Assembly (NCBI GenBank): GCA_964484395.1
Contig: CAZAFM010000026.1
Coordinates: forward strand, 1-25,025
Direction of reading: 5' to 3'
Length of the DNA: 25,025 nucleotides
Source of the DNA: CAZAFM01 sp964484395
Lineage (GTDB): Bacteria; Campylobacterota; Campylobacteria; Campylobacterales; CAZAFM01
In this document: positions 1 to 7,912 of the stretch, in pieces
How the letters are laid out: every line of letters starts with the position of its first letter
Position numbering within the stretch: position 1 is the first letter of the stretch
Position numbers and translations under genes: made by a program
The notes under the pieces: model-generated
What the model was told of the DNA's origin: nothing
Databases searched by the model: none
Seen by the model: only the letters and a program-made list of their open reading frames with translations

Positions 1-1194
1 ACAAAAAAGTTAAAAAAAGAGGGCTTTGAAGTAACTATACCTCATAGTGCAACCGCGGTTAAAGACAAAGACCTTATCATATACTCAGCTGCTATAAAGC
101 CTACAAATATAGAGCTTGTTGAGGCAAAAAAGCTAGGCATTAAGATTCTTTCTAGAAAAGAAGCACTACCTATGGTTTTAAGAGATAAAAGAGTTTTTGC
201 AGTAGCTGGTGCTCATGGAAAAAGTACAACTACAGCGATACTGTCATCTATTATGAATGAGTGTAGTGCACTAATTGGTGCTGAGAGCAAAGAGTTTGGC
301 TCAAATGCTAGGATAAAAGAGAGTGAGTGTGTTGTTTTTGAAGCAGATGAGAGTGATGCTAGTTTTTTAAATTGTAATCCTAGTACTGCTATAGTTACAA
401 ATGCAGAGCCAGAGCATATGGAGTACTACAAAAACAACCTCTCAAACTTCTATCAAGCCTATGAGGATTTTTTAAGACTTGCAAAAAAGAGAGTGATAAA
501 TGCTGAAGATAGCTTCCTTTCAACACTTGATATAGATGCTATAAAGCTATATCCAAGTAGAGATATATCAGAGATAGAGTTTGTATTAGTAGATGATGAA
601 CCCCATACTAGATTTAGACTAAAAGATGTAGATGTTTTTGATGTTTGGGGGTTTGGTGAGCATATAGCTATTGATGCAGCACTTGCAGTTCTAGCGGCTA
701 TTGAAGAGGGCTATAGTGTAGATACAATAAAGAGAAATATAAAAAACTACAGAGGCATCAAAAAGAGGTTTGATATATTACAAAATAACACTATGGTACT
801 CATAGATGACTACGCCCACCATCCTACAGAGATAGAGGCTACCTTGGAGTCTATCAGACTATATGCAAAACTAAAGGGTTTAAAAGATGTAGTTAGTATA
901 TGGCAACCTCATAAATACTCAAGGACTATTACTAATCTTGATAGGTTTAAAGAGTGCTTCAAGGGTAGTGATAGACTTATTATCCTACCTGTTTGGGGTG
1001 CGGGTGAGGATAGTGTTGAAATAGACTTTGAGGGTAACTTTAGTGCTTATAACCTCCTTATAGCTGATAGGATAAAGCGCTCTGATAAGAGTATAGAGAT
1101 ACTAAAAGATGATAGTGTTATAGAGAGACTAAGTAGTGCTATAGTTGTAGGGTTTGGAGCTGGAGATATTACCTATCAGCTAAGAGGTGCTTAA
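1..1194 (+). CDS. murC: UDP-N-acetylmuramate--L-alanine ligase (MurC), 5' end outside the window
   Basis: MurC adds L-alanine to UDP-MurNAc using ATP, the first step of peptide-stem assembly in the cytoplasm. The reading frame is open from base 1, so the gene starts upstream. The in-frame ATG at 172 is internal, because residues encoded before it (for example the stretch ending SAAIKPTNIEL) match the MurC N-terminal domain. The Mur-ligase ATP loop is seen as GAHGKST (bases 208-228), followed by a central domain with EADESDASFL and NAEPEHMEYY, and a C-terminal domain with DDYAHHPTEI and WQPHKYSRT. These motifs together are characteristic of MurC. About 397 residues are visible, so roughly 40 are missing for a normal length. 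The stop lies one base before the next gene's ATG, suggesting an operon with the small membrane protein and mutS2. Confidence 0.96.
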   Translation, partial: TKKLKKEGFEVTIPHSATAVKDKDLIIYSAAIKPTNIELVEAKKLGIKILSRKEALPMVLRDKRVFAVAGAHGKSTTTAILSSIMNECSALIGAESKEFGSNARIKESECVVFEADESDASFLNCNPSTAIVTNAEPEHMEYYKNNLSNFYQAYEDFLRLAKKRVINAEDSFLSTLDIDAIKLYPSRDISEIEFVLVDDEPHTRFRLKDVDVFDVWGFGEHIAIDAALAVLAAIEEGYSVDTIKRNIKNYRGIKKRFDILQNNTMVLIDDYAHHPTEIEATLESIRLYAKLKGLKDVVSIWQPHKYSRTITNLDRFKECFKGSDRLIILPVWGAGEDSVEIDFEGNFSAYNLLIADRIKRSDKSIEILKDDSVIERLSSAIVVGFGAGDITYQLRGA

Positions 1195-1195
1195 G

Positions 1196-1531
1196 ATGAA
1201 GTTAGTATTTATCATCATTGTTTTTTTGGTATTCCTATATCTACTTCTGTTAATGCTTCCACAAGTGAGTAAGACTGATAAAATAAAGGCTCTTGCGCTC
1301 TTTATTGTACTTATTATTGCAGCTTCTTTGTATGAGGTGCAAAGGGATAGTTCAGATAAGAAGATGTTTATGGCCATAGAGGCTTTCAAAAACGGCGAAA
1401 CACTCAACTGTAATGGTGTAGAGGTTAATAAGAAGAATTTTAACTTTGTAAGCGGAACAAACACTTTTTTAGGGAAAAATGATAGTAACTACTCTATGCA
1501 GAGATACCAAGTCAAGGACTGTATAGAGTAG
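1196..1531 (+). CDS. Small membrane protein of unknown function between murC and mutS2
   Basis: This encodes 111 residues. The ATG at 1196, one base after the murC stop, is preferred over an upstream GTG at 1187 that would overlap murC. The N-terminus is a strongly hydrophobic segment (about residues 2-22, rich in Ile, Phe and Leu). A second hydrophobic stretch (about residues 29-46, KALALFIVLIIAASLYE) follows a short polar KTDK linker. The remaining 65 residues are polar, with two cysteines (in NCNGV and near the C-terminus in KDCIE). That suggests a two-helix membrane anchor with a soluble tail. I do not recognise a named domain. Its stop codon is directly followed by the mutS2 ATG (TAGATG), so translation is probably coupled. 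The position between murC and mutS2 suggests cotranscription, not a proven shared function. Confidence 0.85.
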   Translation: MKLVFIIIVFLVFLYLLLLMLPQVSKTDKIKALALFIVLIIAASLYEVQRDSSDKKMFMAIEAFKNGETLNCNGVEVNKKNFNFVSGTNTFLGKNDSNYSMQRYQVKDCIE

Positions 1532-3727
1532 ATGGATGTAGTTTTTAAAAAACTAGACCTACTTGAGTATATTGACTCTTTTAGGGAGTTTTTTGCTAGA
1601 AGTAAGGATGTTTTTTTAGAGGGTGACTACAAGGTTCACTACAGATATATAATGGAGCTAAAAAAGCTTGATTTTGTCCCACCAAAAAAAATAGCAAACA
1701 TAGAGAATGAGCTACTACTTCTATCAAAAGGAGCAGTCTTAAGCCTCTCATCTATATATGAGATAGTAAAGATAGTCTCCTACTTTGACTACCTTAAGAG
1801 TAAAGAGTGTGAGGGAAAGTTAAAAGAGTGGTTTGCTAAGATAGAGATAGATAGTGAGATAAAAGAGCTAAGTAGAGCATTTGACAAAGATGGTGAACTA
1901 AAAGATAGTTTTGATGATAGACTAGCATCTCTTAATAAGATAGAGAAAAACATAAAATCAGACATTAGCCAAGAGCTACACCGCTCTATCTCATCGTCCA
2001 AGCTTCAGCCATATCTTGTAGATAGGCAGATACACTTCGTTAATAAAGAGGAGTGTTTGCTTCTAAGAAGTGGCTTTGGTGCTACTATTAAAGGAAGAGT
2101 ATTAGAGCGAAGCGCTGGTGGGTTTTTTTATCTGCTTCCTGAGAGTGTATACGCACTAAAGAGAAAAGAGGATGACATCACATCTAAAAAAGAGCAGCTG
2201 CTTTATGAGATACAAAAAAATATATCCTCTACACTCTCAAAAAAGCTCCCATACTTGAAGTTTGTAAACAGAGAGTTTGATAGGTTTGACCACTATCAAG
2301 CAAGACACTTTTTTGCCAAAGCAAATGAACTAAATATACTTCTTCCTCAAAAATCAAAAACATTTAGACTAAAAAAGTTTAAACACCCTTGTATAAACGA
2401 CCCTAAACCACTTGATTTTGAATTTGATAGGTCTATATTGTTAATAACAGGTGCAAATGCTGGAGGGAAGACTATATTTCTAAAGTCTCTTTTAAGTGCC
2501 TCTTTGATGGCAAAATATCTTATACCTATGAGTATTGATGAAGATAGTATTATTCCGTTTTTTAAAAAAATATATCCCATTATAGATGACCCACAAAACT
2601 CAAAAAATGACCTTTCAACCTTTGCTGGGCGGATAAGAGAGTTTAGTGAGCTTTTTAAAGATAGAGGATTTATAGCAGGAGTTGATGAGATAGAGCTTGG
2701 AACTGATAGTGATGAAGCTGCTGCTCTTTTTAAAGCAGTCTTAGATGAGCTTATAACAAGAGATGTAAAGATAGTTATCACAACGCATCATAAAAGACTA
2801 GCAGCCCTTATGAGTGGGAGCAAAGAGAGTGAGTTAGCAGCTGCTATTTTTGATGAGGAGAGACAAGCTCCTACTTTTGAGTTTTTAAAGGGCACTATTG
2901 GCAAAAGCTATGCTTTTGAGACAGCACTAAGGTTTGGCATTCCTTATTCTACTGTAAATATTGCTAGACAAATATATGGAGAGGATAAAGAGCGACTAAA
3001 TGACCTTATCCAAAATAGCTTTGAGCTTGAAAGGGAGCTAAAAAGCAAAATAGCAAAAGCTGATGAAGAACTAAGTCGTGCTAATGAACTAAAGCAGAGT
3101 GCAAAAGAGGAGCTTGATAGAGTAGTTCAGGAGAAAAAAGCACTTTTAGGACGACTAGAAAGAGAGTATCAAGAAGCTATAAAAAAGGCAAAAGATGCTG
3201 CAAAAGAAGGTAGTAGAGAAGATATACATAGAGCACTAAATACATCTTTTAAAAAGTACAAAAAGGTCAAAGTAGATGAGCCTATAAAGAGTGAGGAGCT
3301 AAAGGTAGGTGATAGTGTAAAGTATAGAGGAAAGAGTGCAAAGATTATCACACTAAGCAAAAAAAAGGCAAACATCCTCATAGAGGGCATAAAAATGTCT
3401 GTACCAAAAGAGGAGGTGAGCCTAAGTTCACATACACCTATATCAAAAAGCTCAAAAGTCTATTTTGAAACCTACAAAGGTAAGTCTTCAAATGTCTCAC
3501 TTGATCTTCATGGATTACGGAGTGAAGAGGCGCTAGAGAGATTAGATAGCTTCATATCAGACTCACTGATAGCTGGATATGATGAGGTTTTGGTCTATCA
3601 TGGTATAGGAACAGGAAAGCTCTCATACGCAGTAAAAAACTTTCTAGAAGAGCACCCAAAGGTTATAGAATTTAGTGATGCTCCTATAAAGATGGGAGGA
3701 TATGGTGCAAAGCTTGTAAAACTTTAA
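1532..3727 (+). CDS. mutS2: MutS2 family ATPase/endonuclease with C-terminal Smr domain
   Basis: MutS2 is a cytoplasmic DNA- or ribosome-associated ATPase. Family members suppress homologous recombination (shown in Helicobacter pylori) or rescue collided ribosomes (shown in Bacillus subtilis). The 731-residue product lacks the mismatch-recognition domain of MutS. It has helical core domains to about residue 290, then Walker A GANAGGKT (307-314), Walker B with D385-E386 in AGVDEIELGTD, and a conserved TTHHKRLA. A charged coiled coil (about 490-560) and a short basic KOW-like region (about 590-630) follow. The C-terminal Smr nuclease domain carries LDLHG (657-661) and HGIGTGKL (690-697). The length is slightly short of the typical 760-780, in line with epsilon homologues. 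It starts immediately after the stop of the preceding gene. Whether the role is DNA or ribosome based cannot be read from the sequence. Confidence 0.95.
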   Translation: MDVVFKKLDLLEYIDSFREFFARSKDVFLEGDYKVHYRYIMELKKLDFVPPKKIANIENELLLLSKGAVLSLSSIYEIVKIVSYFDYLKSKECEGKLKEWFAKIEIDSEIKELSRAFDKDGELKDSFDDRLASLNKIEKNIKSDISQELHRSISSSKLQPYLVDRQIHFVNKEECLLLRSGFGATIKGRVLERSAGGFFYLLPESVYALKRKEDDITSKKEQLLYEIQKNISSTLSKKLPYLKFVNREFDRFDHYQARHFFAKANELNILLPQKSKTFRLKKFKHPCINDPKPLDFEFDRSILLITGANAGGKTIFLKSLLSASLMAKYLIPMSIDEDSIIPFFKKIYPIIDDPQNSKNDLSTFAGRIREFSELFKDRGFIAGVDEIELGTDSDEAAALFKAVLDELITRDVKIVITTHHKRLAALMSGSKESELAAAIFDEERQAPTFEFLKGTIGKSYAFETALRFGIPYSTVNIARQIYGEDKERLNDLIQNSFELERELKSKIAKADEELSRANELKQSAKEELDRVVQEKKALLGRLEREYQEAIKKAKDAAKEGSREDIHRALNTSFKKYKKVKVDEPIKSEELKVGDSVKYRGKSAKIITLSKKKANILIEGIKMSVPKEEVSLSSHTPISKSSKVYFETYKGKSSNVSLDLHGLRSEEALERLDSFISDSLIAGYDEVLVYHGIGTGKLSYAVKNFLEEHPKVIEFSDAPIKMGGYGAKLVKL

Positions 3728-3769
3728 CAAATTTTGTTTATTTATGAACTCATTTTAAGATTGATTTTC

Positions 3770-3775
3770 TATAAT
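3770..3775 (+). promoter_or_regulatory. Candidate -10 box (TATAAT) upstream of the stress-protein gene
   Basis: A perfect TATAAT lies in the 154-base spacer after mutS2, in a T/A-rich context. Campylobacterota sigma-70 promoters often lack a clear -35 and rely on such a box. Transcription would start near 3782, leaving a leader of about 100 bases before the ATG at 3882. A terminator-like hairpin sits inside that leader (3805-3826). Alternative -10-like strings at 3781-3786 (TATAAA) and 3826-3831 (TATAAG) make the exact start uncertain. Confidence 0.5.
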
Positions 3776-3804
3776 AGAGTTATAAAATTGTGCCTAAGTT
3801 CAAT

Positions 3805-3826
3805 GCTGAGTAAAAATCAGCTTTTT
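3805..3826 (+). terminator. Terminator-like hairpin between mutS2 and the stress-protein gene
   Basis: GCTGA (3805-3809) pairs with TCAGC (3817-3821) across a 7-base A-rich loop, and TTTTT follows directly (3822-3826). The stem is only 5 bp, so strength is doubtful. It could end the murC-mutS2 transcript. Because a good -10 box lies about 30 bases upstream, it could instead act as an attenuator in the leader of the next gene. Confidence 0.45.
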
Positions 3827-3881
3827 ATAAGCTTTTAAGCTCTGCTAAAAGAGTGCAATACACACAAAATAGGAGTCTAAG

Positions 3882-4778
3882 ATGTCTAGAAAAAGAGTTG
3901 TAGCGGCAACGGATCTTTCAAAAAAGGGTGATTTAGTAGTTAATAAAGCTATTGACCTTACTAAAAAGTATGATAGCTGGCTAGAGGTGATACATGTGGT
4001 TAGTATGCCTCTTTTTGAGATGTTTTTTGATGAACAGTATGACAAACGCACTCATGATGACAGTGAAAAGGTAAAAAACAAGCTTAAATCCATAAGTGAT
4101 ACTATAAAGGAAAAACTACACCGTGGTGGTGAGAAGATAAATGTAGAAGTGAAGTTTGGTAGAGCAAAAGATGAGATTGTACACTTTTCTGAAGCTATAA
4201 GATCTGACTTGATAGTCATAGGCTCCTCTGGAGAGTACTATCCAATAGAAGAGCTAGTTATGGGAACTACTGCTAAAAACATAATAGATGCAACAGAGAT
4301 ACCTATCTTGATAGTTAAGAGTGATAGTGATATAGAGAGTTATAAAAACATAACACTTCTAGTTGACTACTCTGAGACTTCAAAAAAACATATCAAATTT
4401 GTGTCTGAATTTTTTGCTGATGCAAAACTTACACTTGTAAGTGTATGTGAACTTCCCTCAGAGTTTAGGCTAAAATACTATGGGCTAGAGCAAAGAGAGA
4501 TATCATCTTTTGTTGAGTCTGAAAAAAATAAATATAAGCAAGAGTTTGATGCTTTTGTAGATGATTGTGGGCTTGATAGTAGTAGAGTTGAGAAGTTTAT
4601 AGAGTATGGTAGTATTAGTGCTACTAGGTTTTTAGATATAGCTAAAAGTCATGAGGCTGGTTTGGTTTCAGTAGCTACTTCTAGAATGGGCGGATTAATA
4701 TCTAAAATAGTTGGTAATACTGCAGCTGAGATTATTGATAAATCTGACATAGATGTACTAGCACATCATATAAAATAG
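3882..4778 (+). CDS. Tandem universal stress protein (two UspA-type domains)
   Basis: The 298-residue cytoplasmic protein holds two consecutive Usp alpha/beta domains. The first (about 1-146) starts with RVVAATDLSKKGDLVV and ends with the nucleotide-loop pattern GSSGEYY...MGTTAKNII and the terminal strand IPILIVK. This fits the G-2X-G-9/10X-G(S/T) signature of ATP-binding Usp proteins. The second (about 153-298) starts KNITLLVDYSETSKKH and ends NTAAEIIDKSDIDVLAHH. Its loop (ATSRMGGLISKIVGNTAA) lacks the first-domain GxxG spacing, so it may bind nucleotide poorly or not at all. A Shine-Dalgarno (AGGAG) precedes the ATG at normal spacing. The next gene, a diguanylate cyclase, starts 12 bases after the stop, so the two may form a stress/c-di-GMP transcription unit. 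The exact stress is unknown. Confidence 0.9.
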   Translation: MSRKRVVAATDLSKKGDLVVNKAIDLTKKYDSWLEVIHVVSMPLFEMFFDEQYDKRTHDDSEKVKNKLKSISDTIKEKLHRGGEKINVEVKFGRAKDEIVHFSEAIRSDLIVIGSSGEYYPIEELVMGTTAKNIIDATEIPILIVKSDSDIESYKNITLLVDYSETSKKHIKFVSEFFADAKLTLVSVCELPSEFRLKYYGLEQREISSFVESEKNKYKQEFDAFVDDCGLDSSRVEKFIEYGSISATRFLDIAKSHEAGLVSVATSRMGGLISKIVGNTAAEIIDKSDIDVLAHHIK

Positions 4779-4790
4779 AGTAGATAAAAG

Positions 4791-6410
4791 TTGGAAGATA
4801 GTAAAACTTGTGAACTAAACTTTGAATGGAAAAGTGACCTTAGTAGCCTTATTACCCTCTCTTTTGAAGGGATGGTACTATGTGATGGACTAAAAATATT
4901 GGAAGTTAATAACTCGTTTTGCGAGCTTGTGGAGAGTGAAGATTTTTTGGTTCGTGGAAAGAAGTTGGACTCTTTTATAAGTCCTTCTTCTAGGGAGCTT
5001 TTTTTGGATGTTGTAGGTACAAAGAGTAGTTATGAGTTTGAAATCTCAATAGATACACAGCAAAAATCAAAAATAGTCAAATGTAGAGTGCAAAACCTAA
5101 ACAAATATAGTGCTTTTGTCTTCAAAGATGTGACAGTAGAAAAAACCATAAAAAGTGAGCTAGAGACCCTATCTATTGCCATAGACCAAGCAGAAGAGAG
5201 TGTAGCAATAGTATCAAAAGATGGAACTATAAAGTATGTTAATAGTGGGTTTGAAAAGGTTAGTGGTTACAAAAAAAGTAAAGTAATAGGTAAAAAAGTA
5301 TCAATACTAAAATCAAACAAGCACTCTGAGGATTTTTATAGAAGAATGTGGGAATCTCTACTTCAAGGAGAGAGTTTTAAAGATGTTCTTATAAACAGAC
5401 ACAAAAGTGGTAGACTCTACTATGAAGAGAAGGTGATAACACCTGTTTTTGATAAAAACAGATTGCGCTTTTTTATCTCTACTGGTAGGGATATAACTCA
5501 AGAGATTGAGAGGGAGAAAGAGCTAGAGATTGCTAGGCGAAGATATACAACCATTATCAACACCACAAGTGAAGGCTTTTGGATGTTAGATAAAAATAGA
5601 AAGATAGTAGAGGTAAACGACGCCTTACCACTTATGTTAGAGTTTGAGCCCTCAGAAATGCTAGGTAAGACTCCTTATGACTTTGCAGATGAGAAAAATA
5701 AGGAGCTTTTTAGGTCACAAATAGAGAGAATAGATAGTACGGAGCATAGAAAATATGAGATAGAGCTTTTGTGTAAAAATGGAAAAAACATACCAGTAAG
5801 TCTTAGTGCAACAACTATTAAGGATGATGATGGAAAGTTTCTTTTCTCCTTTGCTTTTATCAAAAACATACAAGGTATTAAAAAGATGCAAAAAAAGCTT
5901 GAGGAGTTAGCAACCACAGATAGACTGACAGGCGCTTATAATAGACTTAAGATTGAGGAGTTCTTAGAAGAGGAGGTTAGACGAGCACAGAGGTATGATG
6001 AGATAAATTTCTCCATTATTTTATTTGATATTGATAAATTTAAAGATTTAAATGATAGTTTTGGTCATGATATAGGTGATATTGTGTTAAAAGATGTAGT
6101 AAGAGAGTCTTTGAAGTGTTTAAGAGATATAGACCTCTTTGGTAGATGGGGTGGTGAGGAGTTTTTAGTAGCTCTCCCCCATACTGATATAGTTAGTGCT
6201 TCTGTTGTTGGTGAAAAGCTAAGAGCTAGAATAGAATCCAAAGTAGATGTAGAAAATAGACCCGTAACAGCTAGTTTTGGAGTATCTCAGTTTCTTAAAG
6301 GTGATAGTGTGGATACGCTTATTAAAAGAGCTGATACTAGACTTTATGAGGCGAAGAATGGTGGAAGAAATATGGTTGTGTGTGGTGTTAAGTGTGAAGG
6401 TAGAAGGTAG
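4791..6410 (+). CDS. PAS-PAS-PAS-GGDEF diguanylate cyclase
   Basis: This is predicted to make cyclic di-GMP from two GTP in response to a signal sensed by PAS domains. No membrane segment is visible in the 539 residues, so it should be cytoplasmic. A divergent PAS (about 15-118) is followed by a clear PAS/PAC (about 125-240, SKDGTIKYVNSGFEKVSGY then FISTGRDITQE), a third PAS (about 250-365, MLDKNRKIVEVND) and a GGDEF domain (about 370-530). The active site reads GGEEF (454-458), the metal-binding strand FDIDKFK contains D413, and an inhibitory I-site RxxD (RDID, 445-448) stands five residues before GGEEF. The enzyme therefore looks active and product-inhibited. The start is a TTG with a weak Shine-Dalgarno; the next ATG (4872) would cut into the first PAS. 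The last codons and stop lie inside the AGAAGGT repeat array. Confidence 0.9.
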   Translation: MEDSKTCELNFEWKSDLSSLITLSFEGMVLCDGLKILEVNNSFCELVESEDFLVRGKKLDSFISPSSRELFLDVVGTKSSYEFEISIDTQQKSKIVKCRVQNLNKYSAFVFKDVTVEKTIKSELETLSIAIDQAEESVAIVSKDGTIKYVNSGFEKVSGYKKSKVIGKKVSILKSNKHSEDFYRRMWESLLQGESFKDVLINRHKSGRLYYEEKVITPVFDKNRLRFFISTGRDITQEIEREKELEIARRRYTTIINTTSEGFWMLDKNRKIVEVNDALPLMLEFEPSEMLGKTPYDFADEKNKELFRSQIERIDSTEHRKYEIELLCKNGKNIPVSLSATTIKDDDGKFLFSFAFIKNIQGIKKMQKKLEELATTDRLTGAYNRLKIEEFLEEEVRRAQRYDEINFSIILFDIDKFKDLNDSFGHDIGDIVLKDVVRESLKCLRDIDLFGRWGGEEFLVALPHTDIVSASVVGEKLRARIESKVDVENRPVTASFGVSQFLKGDSVDTLIKRADTRLYEAKNGGRNMVVCGVKCEGRR

Positions 6411-6613
6411 AAGGTAGAAGGTAGAAGGTAGAAGGTTGAAGGTTGAAGGTNNNNNNNNNNNNNNNNNNNNNNNNNNNNNNNNNNNNNNNNNNNNNNNNNN
6501 NNNNNNNNNNNNNNNNNNNNNNNNNNNNNNNNNNNNNNNNNNNNNNNNNNAGAAGGTAGAAGGTAGAAGGTAGAAGGTAGAAGGTAGAAGGTAGAAGGTA
6601 GAAGGTAGAAGGA
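6395..6613 (+). repeat. Heptanucleotide tandem repeat (unit AGAAGGT), interrupted by an assembly gap
   Basis: Before the gap the units read TGAAGGT once, AGAAGGT five times and TGAAGGT twice (6395-6450). After the gap there are eight perfect AGAAGGT units (6551-6606) and one AGAAGGA (6607-6613). The unit length is not a multiple of three, so a TAG appears in every frame within 21 bases. The first TAG ends the diguanylate cyclase gene at 6410. The last unit merges into AAGGAG, the Shine-Dalgarno of hisD. The true copy number is unknown because 100 Ns sit in the array. Confidence 0.95.
6451..6550. other. Assembly gap of 100 N
   Basis: Exactly 100 Ns, a common placeholder for a gap of unknown size, occur inside the heptamer array with repeat units on both sides. 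The gap was probably caused by the repeat. Additional sequence, even another gene, could be hidden there. Confidence 0.98.
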
Positions 6614-6622
6614 GTGGAGTTG
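6609..6622 (+). promoter_or_regulatory. hisD ribosome-binding site formed by the end of the repeat array
   Basis: The last, altered heptamer gives AAGGAG (6609-6614), five bases before a TTG at 6620-6622. This spacing is ideal, whereas the in-frame GTG at 6614 overlaps the Shine-Dalgarno itself. The TTG is therefore the likely hisD start. Upstream repeat units also present AGAAGG, a weaker anti-Shine-Dalgarno match. Confidence 0.7.
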
Positions 6623-7912
6623 ATAAAGGTTGTTAATAGTAGTGATGAGGGTTTTGAGAGGTTTTTTGCTGAGTTGCTTCAGAGGGGAAGTAGTGATATG
6701 GAGGATGCAAGTGAGATTGTGAAAAAAACCATAGCTAATGTTAGAAAAGATGGAGATAGAGCTTTAGTAGAGGATGTAAAAAGGTTTGATAGATGGGAGC
6801 CTAGCGCTTTTGCTTCACTAAGAATAACTAGTGAAGAGATAGATGAGGCTTATGAAAATCTAGATATTTCTACTAAAGAGGCTTTAGAATTAGCTTTTAG
6901 AAGAATTGAGAGTTATCATAGGAAACAGTTGCCCAAAAGTTGGTTTGATTATGAAGTAAATGGAACTATTTTAGGTCAAAAAGTAACTGCAGTTGATAGA
7001 GCCGGTCTATACATACCAGGTGGTAAAGCTGCGTATCCTAGCTCGCTTCTTATGAATGCTATTCCTGCTATTGTTGCAGGAGTAAATGAGATTGTAGTCT
7101 GCACACCAACACCCCAAAATGCACCAAATGAGCTCCTTCTAGCTGCTTGTAAAATATGTAACATAAAAGAGATATACAAAGTCGGAGGTGCAAGTGCAGT
7201 AGCTGCTTTAGCTTATGGAACTGAGTCTATAAAAAAGGTAGATGTCATAACAGGACCTGGGAATATTTTTGTAGCAGCTGCTAAAAAAGAGGTGTATGGA
7301 AGTGTGAATATAGATATGATAGCAGGTCCAAGTGAGATAGGTATCCTAGCTGATAATTCAAGTGACCCTAGGCTTTTAGCTATAGATATGCTCTCACAAG
7401 CTGAGCATGATGAGATGGCTAGCTCTATACTTATCACTACATCTTCAAAGAGGGCAAAACAGACAAGTGAAGCTATAGAAGATGAACTAAAAAAACTAAA
7501 TAGAGTGGCTATAGCATCAAAGTCTATAGAAAACAGAGGTGCAATTATAGTTACTAAAACTATGGATGAGGCTATAGAGCTGATGAATGAAATAGCACCT
7601 GAACACCTAGAGGTATGTGTGGATGAGCCTTTTTCGCTTCTACCTAAAATCAAGCATGCAGGAGCTATTTTTCTAGGTAAAAATACTCCTGAGGCTTTAG
7701 GAGACTATGTGGCTGGACCAAATCACACACTTCCAACTGGAGGAAGTGCGAAGTTCTACTCACCTCTATCGGTTGAAAACTTCCTCAAAAAATCATCAAT
7801 ACTTAGTTTTTCACAAGATGGACTAGAAGAGGTGGCAGATGCGTGTGAGTGTATAGCAGGACTTGAAGGACTTGAGGCTCATAGAAAGAGTGTAGCTTAT
7901 AGGAGGAGTTAA
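6620..7912 (+). CDS. hisD: Histidinol dehydrogenase
   Basis: HisD is a zinc enzyme that carries out the last two oxidations of histidine synthesis, L-histidinol to L-histidine with 2 NAD+, in the cytoplasm. The product is 430 residues from the TTG at 6620, a normal length. Family motifs are plain: GLYIPGGKAAYPSS, TGPGNIFVAAAKKEVYG, MIAGPSEIGILAD, SQAEHDEMA, APEHLEV and GDYVAGPNHTLPTGG. By homology the zinc ligands are Gln260 and His263 (SQAEHD), Asp362 (GDYVAGPNH) and His421 (EAHRKS), and the catalytic pair is Glu328-His329 (APEHLE). All are present. It follows the repeat array and has no other his gene beside it, so the pathway is dispersed, as is frequent in this phylum. The start site depends on the Shine-Dalgarno reading and could alternatively be the GTG at 6614. 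Confidence 0.96.
   Translation: MIKVVNSSDEGFERFFAELLQRGSSDMEDASEIVKKTIANVRKDGDRALVEDVKRFDRWEPSAFASLRITSEEIDEAYENLDISTKEALELAFRRIESYHRKQLPKSWFDYEVNGTILGQKVTAVDRAGLYIPGGKAAYPSSLLMNAIPAIVAGVNEIVVCTPTPQNAPNELLLAACKICNIKEIYKVGGASAVAALAYGTESIKKVDVITGPGNIFVAAAKKEVYGSVNIDMIAGPSEIGILADNSSDPRLLAIDMLSQAEHDEMASSILITTSSKRAKQTSEAIEDELKKLNRVAIASKSIENRGAIIVTKTMDEAIELMNEIAPEHLEVCVDEPFSLLPKIKHAGAIFLGKNTPEALGDYVAGPNHTLPTGGSAKFYSPLSVENFLKKSSILSFSQDGLEEVADACECIAGLEGLEAHRKSVAYRRS

Noticed and set aside
172..1194. Treating the ATG at 172 as the true start of murC
   Set aside because: The same frame is open to base 1 and encodes conserved MurC N-terminal sequence, so the gene is cut by the window edge.
2347..2781. 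A 144-codon minus-strand open frame inside mutS2
   Set aside because: It lies opposite the conserved Walker A and B region and is a shadow of that coding sequence.
3722..3740. AACAAATTTTGTT palindrome right after mutS2 as a terminator
   Set aside because: The arms are A/T only and leave no loop, so it would not form a stable hairpin.
6395..6613. A CRISPR array
   Set aside because: The repeat unit is 7 bases, directly adjoining, with no spacers and no cas genes.
7213..7653. A 146-codon minus-strand open frame inside hisD
   Set aside because: It mirrors hisD codon usage, is full of Ser/Ile runs and has no family motif.
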